Positions 49,601 through 55,352 of a DNA stretch of 64,000 bases are shown piece after piece. Position 1 is the stretch's first letter, and each line of letters opens with the position of its first letter. Under the pieces are notes generated by a model. It had not been told where the DNA came from, did not search any database, and saw nothing but the letters and a program-made list of their open reading frames with translations. A program made the translations under genes and the position numbers. The stretch is from Flabesymbios commensalis (taxonomy: Eukaryota > Annelida > Polychaeta > Terebellida > Flabelligeridae): the NCBI GenBank assembly GCA_964017125.1, contig OZ024902.1, positions 58,436,291 to 58,500,290 on the forward strand. Direction: 5' to 3'.

Positions 49601-52600
49601 TAACATAGTTGAACTTTTCTATTAAGGCCATCCATCTGGTTATTAAAATTTGAAATAAAATCAGCAAAATAACTGAAAAGTCATTGAATACCAGTGAGCT
49701 CCCAACTTTGTCCTTGAGGTTGTCCTTGATAAAGGCTGATATTTATACAGCTGAAACATTTGACTACACCAAAATAAAAACCTGTATAGCCCTCCTGTCA
49801 AGCAGGAGTGGGGGGCAGGTTGACAACAATGCACTAGTCAAATGAAGAGATCCCCAGGTCTAAAGTCTATGTGATACATTACAAAATCATATATCTCTCA
49901 GCGGAGATATTTTCACCCTTGTCCTGCTGAGTTGCTTTGATTGAATTTTTGAGGCTGGAATTGCTAGCGCAATTTCCAGCTTCAAATTATGAAAAAAATA
50001 TGACTATTTATGAAAAATAAACATGTGTGGAAATTAACATTTTGATTAAGTGAGCAGCTATCACAAACTATGCTATGGAATTCAGTGGCATTTTATTTAT
50101 TCTGAAACCTACTCGAAACCGGATATATACGGCTCCAGCAGCACAACGGTTAACCCTATCAAGCCTGAATTTACCGATGTCACCTTCATCCACTACAAGG
50201 CGCGAATTGCTGTCGCAATTCTTGACTTGTAGTAGTAAAGATGACTTGCAATGGGTGGAAATTAAAGAAAATTGCTATGTGTTGGTAAACCAGTTTTATT
50301 GAATTTTTCCTTCTAAAACCCTTAATTATAGAAAAATTAGGTCAGGAATGTAAAATGATGCTTTAGTGCATCGTGAGGGCTTAAAGGGTTAAGAAGATAA
50401 CCGTTTCTTACCTTGTGATATCATCTAGATTGGCAATGACTGCAGCCCATCCCTGATGTTGTAAATGCTGGTCATGTACATATTTCTCACATGCTCGCAT
50501 TTCCTCTTTTGCAACTTCATGAATGTCCTATATAATGTGCCAGAAATATTAGCAGTACATTTTTACACTCAACTTACTCAACCTTTTGAAGTTGTTAGAT
50601 GAAATAAGGCACCATAGATTCAAATAAATGTTCACTCATACCACAGAAGTATGAGTGGAATTTCACATAATCTTCGAAAACTCAACAAATGTGACGTAAA
50701 TATTACCCAGTTTACAAAATTAGATTTCCTAACCAATTAACACATTAATGAACATTTAATGTTGAATTACTCCTAGAATTGTTTTTATTAATTCAGAGCT
50801 GGCAATTGCTGATGTAATTGCTAGCTTCGAATGAATGAAAAAATTACCTGTGTTACCTATTCATTTACATTTAAGCAACATGTTTGTTAATAACAATTGT
50901 TTTAAAAACAGGTAACAGATTACCTACCTACAAATTTTATCATATTATTAATTGAGTTGTTCTCACCTTACAATTATCTGAATTACCCAATTTCACGAAA
51001 TAAATAAAAACATATCTGTAGTTAATGACTAGTCCCATCTTCTGTTGAATTGTTCGAAATAAAATCAGATCATCGCCTCGGAGCTAAAGGATCCTATCTG
51101 ACACTTGTTAGAGTGGCAGATAGGATCATTTAGCTCCGGGGCGACGCGATTGTCTATTTGCTTTTCCAGAAATGGACGGGTTCAAAACATGGCATGGAAT
51201 GAAAGGGTGAATTGATATATTTTCGCTAAAATTACCCCTACCAGTGCAAGCTGGGCTCTAGTCACAACAGTCTCGTATGTCGCAGACATGCCAAGGGAAC
51301 CCTCAACCTGGTCACGCAAATCTGACTCTGAAAAAAAGAAGATACAAAATATATATAATCATTCATATTTCTACACAAAACAAGGATTTGAAAAAATAAT
51401 ATGAAATTTTTGACAATTAACCACCACCTAATTACTAAACTACTGTTTAGGCCAGATACAATTCATATGTGCTACATGTATGTTGCAAAAGTATTGATAA
51501 TATTGATTAGAACTAGAACCATAACTTTTGGATAGTTACTGCCCTGATATTACCAATGGAACCGACATCCTGGCATGTATCTCCAGAAGAATATTACCCT
51601 TTGTGCTTTGTTTCAATTCCAAGGAAGTAATAATCATGATAAAAGTGTATTGTATATAGTTAATTCAAGGAAATTTCCTTTAAGATAATTGCTGTAATTA
51701 TAACAAGCTACATACATAACAGTTGGAAACATCTTTATGAAATTTTATGTGTATACATAGAATGCATTGTGGGTAGTATTATCTAATAATTATTGCATAA
51801 TGTTTGTCACATGTCATTTCTTTCTGGTGCTGGAGCATTGCCTGTCACCTTGTTCTTCAAAATGTAACGAGGAAGTGATTTCAGTAGGGTGCAAGTTCCT
51901 AAAGGGTATATACCCTACATTATGGGTTCTTGCTTAATATATGTTGTAATTTAGGTTGTCATACCTGAGCCATAGTTCACACTTGCTGATGGCGGGGTAG
52001 CTGCCTCAATTGTGTTCTTGCTGAATAAGTAGATTGGATTGGTGTCCTGAAGGTAGAATTGCATTTAATAATGATTCTGGAAAAAACATTTTAAGACTAA
52101 ACAATATGAAATTTCAGATTTATATGACCACTCCTGTAGCACACAAGATAGAATAAAGGTTATACCCTTGTGCTGCTGAACTGTCACTTAACCCTTAAAG
52201 CGCTGAATTAATTTGCAAAAAAACATCGCAACCAAATGGTTTTTTCACCTTGAAATCATCATAAATGTCTTGGTTAGCTCTTCCTGATTCATTTGAATAC
52301 CGGTACTTATGTCATGGGTCTACGGCCATTAGAAATATTTCTACTCTTACAGTGTGGGGATCGATTTTAGACGTCAGATTCTGTAGACTAAAGTTGATCT
52401 CCACGCTGTAAAGGTTACATAAATTTGTATTTATGAAAAATAAACTGCTCCCAAATTAAATTATTTTAATAACTAAGCATCTATCACAAACTAAATTTGA
52501 CAAATTTTAGAGGAATTTTATTTGGTTTGAAACTTGCCAGAAAATATATTATAAATATACAGGGCTAAATGATAAATAGGCCTACTGCGTACCATGCCAG

Positions 52601-53609
52601 CAGAATATGAGCACACCCGGGCATTAGGGTCCAGGTTCTCTCCACCACTAATTAGCAGTACCTGCTTATCCTCGGGTATGTGGTAACATTGACAAATTGC
52701 TTCTTGTAATCTCCTCACACTAAAAAATAAAGACATCATACAAACAAGCTCTTGTAAATCATAATTTTCATCCACTTTAAATAAATTATAACCCATTGAA
52801 TCTTGACATCTGGATCGGCACAACTTCAAATGGAGAAAATTTCGGGTTAAAAATAAAGGGATAAAGGTGATGGGGTCGATGATAGATTGACTTAAGGTTA
52901 CTTGACATTAATTTTTAAAATATATACCGGTACACATGTACACATAAAAGAAAAAATATTTTGATTTTTTAGAGATAAATGAAAATGTGAATAAAGATAA
53001 AGGAGTTAACCCTAAAGTGCTATGTTATAGAACATACATTTTTACCTACTTAAAGTTGTCACTAGAGCGGTGAAAATTACCCAAATTCGTTCAATTTCTT
53101 AATGTTTAAACAATCATTTAATTCCCAATAACTGTGATTTTGATCATACTTATAAAACAGATTAAAAACGATTATAAGGGTGTTTTAAAAGAAAGTTAAT
53201 GACTATCACAGTATCAAGAACAAGTTATGTAGCTATTTCATATAACCATAATTATCTACCTTTATCCCTTGTTTTCCTCGATTGCCAGTTACAATGTTTC
53301 AATATTTGAAGGTACATGTAAAGCTGCTTATTTTAAATGTAATTTCAACTCAAGTGTCAGAGGATGCAAAAATGTTACATTGATAAAAAGTTTAAATTCC
53401 CCAATTCAAAATACCCAGCTAGAAATTGTTTAACTGATTAACATCAAAACTATTTTATCAATTTCAGTGGCATTCTAATTGGTTTAAAACATGCTTTAAA
53501 ATATAGGGACTAGCAAGACGAACAGTCCAAGTTCAAGTTACCTTTCCATGGCTAAACTCATGTCCAGAGTCAGCATTGTCCCGGTATCAACATGGAAAAC
53601 GTACAACAT
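21488..53609 (-). CDS. RB1CC1: FIP200 / RB1-inducible coiled-coil protein 1 (24 coding exons)
   Basis: Scaffold of the ULK1/ATG1-ATG13 complex that starts autophagosome formation in the cytoplasm; its C-terminus also binds selective-autophagy receptors. Coding exons in order (5' to 3'): 53609-53542, 52719-52593, 52046-51965, 51327-51242, 50527-50412, 48090-48004, 44767-44539, 43701-43645, 42044-41874, 41498-41314, 40683-40497, 40228-40147, 39770-39712, 39439-39339, 37382-35048, 33558-33439, 32870-32762, 30008-29948, 29211-28986, 25670-25623, 24441-24380, 23836-23709, 22986-22907, 21685-21488. All introns are GT-AG. The exons total 5004 bases and read as one frame of 1667 codons plus stop (human: about 1594). 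The start MLYVFHVDTGTMLT and the end RVPVGTKFYRVKA match vertebrate FIP200. The gene appears intact; the least certain junctions are the exon 14 donor and the exon 18-20 boundaries. Confidence 0.96.
22260..22480. mobile_element. TTAA-type MITE
   Basis: Ends TTTACCCTTTAAGCGCC and GGCGATTAAAGGGTTTAA. The hairpin is partly lost: CCACTTAAAGTTGTGACAGGACTTCAAGTGG has only a short loop. Confidence 0.65.
22653..22880. mobile_element. TTAA-flanked MITE 26 bases from the exon 23 donor
   Basis: Ends TTACCCTTAGAACACTG and CAGTGCTCTAAGGGTTAA. The hairpin AGTCACTTGAAGTTGTG pairs with CACAACTTTAAGTGACT around GATCGCAGTAGCGAGA, i.e. the element lies in reverse orientation to most copies. Confidence 0.75.
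23325..23356. repeat. Half of an H2 hairpin cut by a MITE
   Basis: TCACTTGGATTTAAAAGGTGCTAACACCACT is the left arm seen at 55264. The MITE at 23358 starts where the hairpin centre would be, and the right arm is missing. Confidence 0.5.
23358..23558. mobile_element. TTAA-type MITE, GATCGAC/CGTC subfamily
   Basis: TTTAACCCTTCAAGCAC start. The right part has GCGGGGATCGACTTATGATTCTGACGTC, as in copies at 44.3, 52.2 and 54.2 kb. The right end is degraded. Confidence 0.6.
23567..23670. repeat. H1 hairpin element
   Basis: CCCAGCAGACACAAGATGTTG at the left and ATATCTTGTGTCTGCTGGG at the right. The ends are perfect mirror images; the centre is diverged. It lies ~38 bases beyond the exon 22 donor. 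Confidence 0.75.
23963..24200. mobile_element. TTAA-type MITE
   Basis: TTAACCATCAGAGCACTG to CATCAGTGTTCTAAAGGTT. The hairpin is GCTACTTGCAGTTGTG / CATAACTTCAAGTGAC with loop TCTCGCTACCGCGATC. Closely related to 28706-28939. Confidence 0.7.
24595..24986. mobile_element. hAT-like non-autonomous element
   Basis: ATGGTTCCCACAC at the left and CCGTGGGAACCAT at the right form terminal inverted repeats. Next inside are AAAATTCAAGGACTT and AAATTTAAGGACTTTT copies. ~390 bases with no coding frame. The end type suggests hAT, but I could not fix an 8-bp target duplication. Confidence 0.6.
25062..25550. mobile_element. hAT-like non-autonomous element
   Basis: CAGGGTCTCCCCCAGAA at the left and TTTGGGGGAAACCCTG at the right, typical hAT-type ends. 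Flanks TACATG and AACATG may be remains of a target duplication. Inside, AAGCATCATGG recurs several times and CATCATGGTACCATGATG is a short perfect palindrome. Confidence 0.65.
26474..26498. repeat. Small inverted repeat
   Basis: CCGTCCA...TGGACGG stem of 7 bp around a 10-base loop, just before the duplicated 65-base word. Confidence 0.5.
26512..26576. repeat. Exact 65-bp direct repeat, copy 1 of 2
   Basis: From GAATTAAAATTCATAG to GGGTATCCTACAAAAA this is identical to 27292-27356, 780 bases away, inside FIP200 intron 19. The flanks are unrelated. Confidence 0.9.
27292..27356. repeat. Exact 65-bp direct repeat, copy 2 of 2
   Basis: Same 65 bases as 26512-26576 without a difference, which implies a recent duplication or gene conversion. 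The stretch between the copies includes a C run near 26,847 and no recognisable element ends. Confidence 0.9.
28472..28706. mobile_element. TTAA-type MITE, first of a head-to-tail pair
   Basis: TTACCCCTTATCCTGCTGAG to CAGCAGGATAATGTTTAA, with hairpin AGCCACTAGAGGGTGTG / CACAACCTCAAGTGGCT and loop TCTCGCTAACGCGATC. Same subfamily as 17659-17905. The next MITE starts on its last TTAA. Confidence 0.7.
28706..28939. mobile_element. TTAA-flanked MITE, second of the pair
   Basis: TTAACCCTTAGAGCACCGAG to GTGTTCTAAGGGTGAA. The stem TTCAGTCACTTGTAGTTGTG/CACAACTTCAAGTGACTGAA is nearly perfect around the standard loop. It ends 47 bases from the exon 19 donor. Confidence 0.75.
28986..33558 (-). CDS. RB1CC1: FIP200 exons 16-19: end of the coiled coil and linker
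   Basis: Residues 1325-1496. Exons 16 and 17 continue the coiled coil (KEEMTEKQENEMASLIDKLQ; SEKDKIIDQLQKKEKELL). Exon 18 is short (DVESSIAFTRDQEKDT). Exon 19 opens LIQRHLEDELANSKQRVLEL, comparable to the human segment before the Claw domain, then has a Gln/Ser/Pro-rich linker. For exon 19 two acceptors exist; only the upstream one (CCATTATAG) preserves the frame from exon 18, so I use it. The introns contain the tandem-repeat elements at 30.9-32.3 and 33.8-34.2 kb. Confidence 0.88.
29272..29670. mobile_element. TTAA-type MITE split by a nested MITE
   Basis: The left part, AAAGGGTTATTTCAATATAAAAAACATCATAAATGGC, matches the GATCGAC subfamily (23.39 kb). The right part, TTTCTGACGTCAAAAGTC...CCCGCACTGAAAGGG, is that subfamily's other end. 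The block 29396-29630 lies between them. Confidence 0.6.
29396..29630. mobile_element. TTAA-flanked MITE nested in an older copy
   Basis: TTTAACCCTTTAACCGCCAAG to CGGCGGTTAAAGG, with ACCCACTTGAAGTTGTG/CACAACTTCAAGTGAGT stem and loop TCTCGCTGACGCGATC. The variant ends (ACCGCC/GGCGGT) are matched to each other. Confidence 0.75.
30903..32280 (-). mobile_element. Non-autonomous element with internal tandem repeats, copy 2
   Basis: Inverted relative of 4689-5658. It begins ACTAGATTTGCCTGAGGGGCAAAGCTTGCGTCTCCACCC and ends CATAGTGGGTGGAGACTTA. About four ~320-bp units carry GGATTTTGGCGGCCATCTTGGATTTTG or variants (near 31120, 31435, 31760, 32078). It lies in FIP200 intron 17. Confidence 0.7.
33168..33254. 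repeat. H2 hairpin
   Basis: CATATCGTCATCTTGGTATTTGAGGGTAG pairs with GACCCTCTAATACCAAGTTGACGATATG around CTGCCACTTTGTAAAGTGGC. Confidence 0.8.
33795..34165. repeat. Tandem repeat, ~137-bp units with GGCCATTTTGAATTT
   Basis: Three units, with GGCCATTTT at about 33813, 33949 and 34086, each followed by TTTCAGCAAAACCTTAAAAAATCACCTGCACATC and GGGGAATGTGATT. The same unit recurs at 56.4-57.2 kb. Confidence 0.8.
34265..34565. repeat. Two partial H1 hairpins
   Basis: 34265-34325 holds GTCAGTGTCGAAGACAGTGGACAAACACCGGGTGAATGTCTC. 34495-34565 holds ACATTCACCCAATTTTGGAGC...ATTGGGTCAATATCTTGTGTTTGCC. Neither is complete. Confidence 0.45.
34729..34958. mobile_element. TTAA-type MITE with decayed ends
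   Basis: CCCTTATACCGCTAAGCACGACTATAGTCG at the left and TTTTTCAGCGCTTTGAGTGTTA at the right. The stem is CACCAAATTGAAATTGTG/CACAACTTCAAGTTGGTG. The CGACTATAGTCG word is the core palindrome of the 58.5-kb copy. Confidence 0.6.
35048..37382 (-). CDS. RB1CC1: FIP200 exon 15: large exon with Ser-rich segment and coiled coil
   Basis: A 2335-base exon covering residues ~546-1324. The first ~230 residues are Ser/Thr/Glu-rich and probably unstructured, with repeated SSS runs and acidic patches. From about residue 790 on, the text is a long heptad-like coiled coil dominated by Glu, Lys, Gln and Leu, as in the central region of human FIP200. Human RB1CC1 also has one very large exon here. The acceptor is TTATGTGTTTCTAG and the donor is AGG|GTTAGT at 35047. 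In-frame sequence upstream of 37382 (which contains ATGs) is intronic. Confidence 0.93.
37493..39062. mobile_element. pogo/Tigger-like non-autonomous DNA transposon
   Basis: CAGTAGATCCTGTGATCAACGAAC at the left and, read inward from the right, CAGTAGATCCTGTCACCAACGACC. The element is flanked by TA on both sides (37491-37492 and 39063-39064). Ends beginning CAG, TA duplication and subterminal ATCAACGAAC words are typical of Tigger elements. ~1570 bases with no transposase frame. It carries H1 hairpins near 38.1 kb and sits in FIP200 intron 14. 57.53-57.60 kb contains a piece of a related copy in inverse orientation. Confidence 0.7.
38053..38162. repeat. H1 hairpin element inside the Tigger-like element
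   Basis: CAGCAAACAGAAGACGTTGACCC at the left and GGTCAACGCCTCGTGTTTACTGGG at the right. A second partial copy follows at 38175-38230. Confidence 0.75.
39339..51327 (-). CDS. RB1CC1: FIP200 exons 4-14: conserved N-terminal middle region
   Basis: Residues 93-546. This half forms the dimerising, ATG13-binding part in known FIP200. Clear matches include VHDQHLQHQGWAAVIANL in exon 5, GLEERLYGLEQLL in exon 9, and LKDPSVLPDLCQSH with TAAKEELSVNLHTRL in exon 10. Others are AGAVVEVVRRKKF in exon 11 and FLQTLFPGLKDKPPSF in exons 13-14. Exon 7 (residues 190-265) is an acidic, low-conservation stretch ending FTLMDWISAQ, like the human segment before the LLDWINVQ motif. Introns in this part carry many MITEs, several within 10-30 bases of the donor (exons 5, 7, 8). 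Confidence 0.93.
40310..40403. mobile_element. Partial TTAA-type MITE, GGAGCTGGAA core
   Basis: CATTCATTTGGAGCTGGAA pairs with TTCCAGCTTCAAATGGATG around ATGGTGTGATTCA. The right end is CAGCAGCACAAGGATTAA. The left end is missing. Confidence 0.5.
41723..41870. repeat. Truncated H1 end plus dispersed repeat next to exon 9
   Basis: CCCAGCAAACACCACACGTTGAAACAATGATGTTGCTGGG is an H1 with most of its stem missing. AGTAAACAGTTACTGCC follows, as at 9585-9600. The repeat ends a few bases from the exon 9 donor at 41873. Confidence 0.5.
42045..42900. other. Intron 8, includes an unclassified repeat
   Basis: 42,300-42,860 has features seen in repeat elements: AATCAAGATGGCCGCTATAG, CTGACCTTTGACCTATGACC, and TGCCCCTTCTGGCCCAACGAGGGG. 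I cannot define its ends and see no coding frame of interest. Confidence 0.35.
42976..43219. mobile_element. Short foldback-type element
   Basis: TAGTAGTAAATTGTTCTAACTTTGG at the left is the reverse complement, with few differences, of TTAAAGTTAGTACAATTTACTACTA at the right. Subterminal GTTGTTTGAAAG/CTTTCAAACAAC also pair. About 160 bases lie between the arms. Confidence 0.65.
43374..43630. mobile_element. TTAA-flanked MITE 14 bases from the exon 8 donor
   Basis: TTAACCCTTAGAGCACTGAG to CAGTGCTCTAAGGGCTAA, stem TTCAGTCATTTGAACAAGTTGAAGTTGTG / CACAGCTTCAAGTGACTGAA. The left arm carries a small insertion. The exon 8 donor is at 43644. Confidence 0.75.
43985..44045. repeat. Partial H1 hairpin
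   Basis: TTGTCGGGTCAGCAGCGAAGACACCAGGCTAACATTTAATCACGTTGG. Centre and part of one arm. Confidence 0.4.
44279..44526. mobile_element. TTAA-type MITE 12 bases from the exon 7 donor
   Basis: TAAACCCTTAAAGCACTGAATT to CGCGCTGTGAGAGTTAA. It contains GCGAGGATCGACTTTATTCGGCAGAATC and GATTCTGACGACTCGAGTCGATCCCCGC, a hairpin of GATCGACTT...GTCGATC type. The exon 7 donor is at 44538. Confidence 0.75.
45293..45519. mobile_element. TTAA-flanked MITE, reverse orientation
   Basis: TTAACCCTTACAGCTCTGGG to CAGAGTTGTAAGGGTTAA. Same GATCGACTTTA subfamily but flipped, with CCATGGTTTATATAC near the right end corresponding to the left end of 44279. Confidence 0.75.
45549..47962. mobile_element. Non-autonomous element with ~144-bp tandem repeats
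   Basis: GGAGCTCCCGCTCC at the left and GGCGGGAGCTA at the right give short inverted ends. Between about 45,810 and 47,400 are about 11 tandem units. GGCCATTTTGAATTT or a variant lies near 45961, 46105, 46248, 46392, 46535, 46685, 46830, 46974, 47111 and 47265, a period of 137-154 and mostly 143-145. A ~350-bp unique right part ends with CAACGGCCCAACGGCCCAACG. It ends 41 bases from the exon 6 donor. Confidence 0.75.
48486..48800. other. Possible repeat fragment in intron 5
   Basis: GGTTCTTTACAGCACAAAGTGCCA resembles GGTTTTACAGCACATTATGTGCCA near 9,526. CCAGGTTACAAGCCCTAGTC follows, a style seen in tRNA-derived SINE ends. The boundaries are unknown. Confidence 0.3.
49914..50152. mobile_element. 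TTAA-type MITE, GGAATTGCTAGC core
   Basis: CACCCTTGTCCTGCTGAG to CCAGCAGCACAACGGTTAA. The hairpin TTTGAGGCTGGAATTGC/GCAATTTCCAGCTTCAAA closes on TAGC. It shares the TTAA at its right end with the next copy. Confidence 0.7.
50149..50392. mobile_element. TTAA-flanked MITE 19 bases from the exon 5 donor
   Basis: TTAACCCTATCAAGCCTGAATT to GAGGGCTTAAAGGGTTAA, stem CATCCACTACAAGGCGC...CTTGTAGTAGTAAAGATG (imperfect). The exon 5 donor is at 50411. Confidence 0.75.
50788..50850. repeat. Hairpin remnant of the GGAATTGC type
   Basis: TTCAGAGCTGGCAATTGCTGATG pairs with GTAATTGCTAGCTTCGAA. No CCCTTA ends are seen. Confidence 0.4.
51071..51150. repeat. H2 hairpin
   Basis: ATCGCCTCGGAGCTAAAGGATCCTATCTG pairs with CAGATAGGATCATTTAGCTCCGGGGCGACG around ACACTTGTTAGAGTGG. 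The arm sequence is almost wholly different from 55264-55352 while pairing is kept. Confidence 0.8.
51965..53609 (-). CDS. RB1CC1: FIP200 exons 1-3: N-terminal ubiquitin-like region
   Basis: Residues 1-92. Exon 1 encodes MLYVFHVDTGTMLTLDMS. Exon 2 encodes LQEAICQCYHIPEDKQVLLI and SGGENLDPNARVCSYSAG. Exon 3 encodes DTNPIYLFSKNTIE. These line up almost without gaps with the first ~90 residues of human FIP200. Exon 1 leaves two bases, exon 2 ends in phase 0, and exon 3 leaves one base, consistent with the following acceptors. An excellent acceptor (TTTGTATTTTTTTGCAG, exon edge at 53717) lies 108 bases upstream of the ATG, so exon 1 probably begins with a short 5' UTR. That piece contains a small upstream reading frame. 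Confidence 0.95.
52164..52568. mobile_element. Older TTAA-type MITE split by a nested copy
   Basis: CCCTTGTGCTGCTGAACTGTC at the left continues after 52418 with TTGTATTTATGAAAAATAAACTGCTCCC, as in 49914-50152. It ends near the exon 2 donor (52592). Confidence 0.6.
52188..52418. mobile_element. TTAA-flanked MITE nested in an older copy
   Basis: TTAACCCTTAAAGCGCTGAATT to CACGCTGTAAAGGTTA, GATCGATTTTAGACGTCAG / CTAAAGTTGATC hairpin subfamily. It interrupts a MITE of the GGAATTGC subfamily. Confidence 0.7.
53006..53187. mobile_element. TTAA-type MITE, decayed
   Basis: TTAACCCTAAAGTGCTATG start, a shortened ACTTAAAGTTGTCACTAGAGCGGTG remnant of the stem, and AAACGATTATAAGGGTGTTT near the end. Confidence 0.5.
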
Positions 53610-53717
53610 TTTGGCAGTGTATCCTACACTCTCAGATTAAAGCAAAGAACAACACCATTGCACATAACTGTAGATTTTCAGTACTTAATCAGTTAACATC
53701 CCAGTCATGTTTTAAAC
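53542..53717 (-). other. RB1CC1: 5' UTR part and first coding exon of FIP200
   Basis: A T-rich tract ending TTTTTTTGCAG sits just above 53717. It is followed by 108 bases of leader and the ATG at 53609. The leader has an upstream ATG with a short frame (ATGACTGGGATGTTAACTGA). The acceptor implies at least one more upstream, non-coding exon. Confidence 0.6.
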
Positions 53718-53833
53718 CTGCAAAAAAATACAAATGTAATGCCATAAATGTTAAAAGCCGGCTAGTTACTGTCAAACTAAATTTATTTGCAACATGTATG
53801 AGACGGCAAATCTATAAACATACAGACTGTAGC

Positions 53834-54345
53834 TAACCCTTAAAGCCCTGAGTATTTGCAGTTTTTACATGTTATCTGGAGCACTGCATATGGCAGATAT
53901 TTTAACAGTAGAACAATATTTTACTTTCTGGCTCATTTGATAATGTTTGTTGCAATAAAAATGGAGAGTTGCATTCAGATTACAACGATTTATATAGAGT
54001 GTTGTTTTTACTCTACAATAAAAAACGACTAAAAAGGGATTTGGAATAAGGCGTAATATTAAAATTATGAGCAGGTGAATTTGCTTGTGGGGAGGTGGAA
54101 TTATTTTGTTACCTGACTGGTAAAAAGCAAAAAAATCTAATTTCCAGCCTTGTCATAAAAATGTCTTGGTTAGTTAGTCTGAGTCTTTTAACGCTTATTT
54201 AAATGTATACCTATGTTATGGGCCTACAACCATTATATAAATATTTTAATTCCCTTAGTGCGGGGATCATCTTTATACGTTACATCAGAATCTGACGTCA
54301 ACAGACATCTGACGTATAAAGACGGTTCCCACGCTGGAAAGGTTA
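53834..54345. mobile_element. TTAA-flanked MITE-like element, longer than its relatives
   Basis: TAACCCTTAAAGCCCTGAG to CACGCTGGAAAGGTTAA. The right half has GCGGGGATCATCTTTATACG...TCTGACGTATAAAGACGGTTCCC, typical of the GATCGAC subfamily. About 510 bases rather than ~230, so it may contain a second insertion. Confidence 0.55.
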
Positions 54346-55263
54346 AACTGGTTGAGCATTGACATGTTGAGGGAATTCATTCATTCAATTTATATACCTA
54401 TCAATGCTACAAATATTAATGTTCCACTATTTTATTCAGACATCTTTTTATTCTTTCCATCTAAAATTGTATCATTCATCATATATTTGCATTTGTGTTG
54501 AACATCATTGTATAATGAACTAAAACAATTTGCTTCATCTCCTCACTGTCTGATGTCTCGAACAGTAGACGACATTTGTTTTTGAAACATAGTGACAAAA
54601 GAAAAGAAGCAAACTATGTGGTTTTTTTGCCACAATCTCCCCAATTTTAGTTAATTTTATAAATTATAGTTATCATCTAGGTGTAATGATAATTTAATTT
54701 TTGCCAAAATATGTTCAAAGTATTCTGCTTTGGAATCGATTGGCTGCGTGCAACAGCGACAAATGCCACATCATTTTATGCTACTTTGATTATTATGCTG
54801 CAACGCAAGCATAACCCACAAGGTTATGGTATCTAACGACCCACTAAACCTATTTTTTGTGTGAAGAAAGTTTAATCCCAGATGAATACTGTTGCCTTCA
54901 CCAATATCAATAAATATAGCTTTTGTTGCGATAAATATATCCAAGACACTATAAATTCATATTGTACATACTGGACAGTAAGTCTGTTAGAAATAATGTG
55001 TGACCGAATTTTATTGCATTACTAAAGAGGGGTATTTATTTCAACAAGCATAATATCCAACTCCACTCTACTAGTATTTATGATATTGATAAAAGTATGA
55101 TTTCTACTTAAATCAGATTCAATTCAATGGCATTTGAAGACTGATTTCACATAAGGATCACTGTAGAAATACAAAACACAAATGAAACACATATAAATAG
55201 CAGATTCAAGAATAAAAACACTGTGCACTTTTTTTCACTACATGCACCTAAATCATGTATATA
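54346..55263. other. Upstream intron, nothing recognised
   Basis: AT-rich, no exon or repeat I can name. Confidence 0.4.
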
Positions 55264-55352
55264 CATATCGTCCCCTTGGATTTAAAAGGTGCTAAACTGC
55301 CATTTTATAAAGTGGCAATTTAACACTTTTTAACTCCAAGGGGACGATATGA
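55264..55352. repeat. H2 hairpin, nearly perfect
   Basis: CATATCGTCCCCTTGGATTTAAAAGGTGCTAAACTGCCA pairs along its whole length with TGGCAATTTAACACTTTTTAACTCCAAGGGGACGATATG around TTTTATAAAG. One of the cleanest long stems in the window. Confidence 0.85.

Noticed and set aside
17168-55352. H2 hairpins as microRNA precursors
   Set aside because: They are too perfectly paired along the whole length, are multicopy, and include a half copy broken by a MITE. This fits short palindromic transposons better, and no mature sequence can be identified without small-RNA data.
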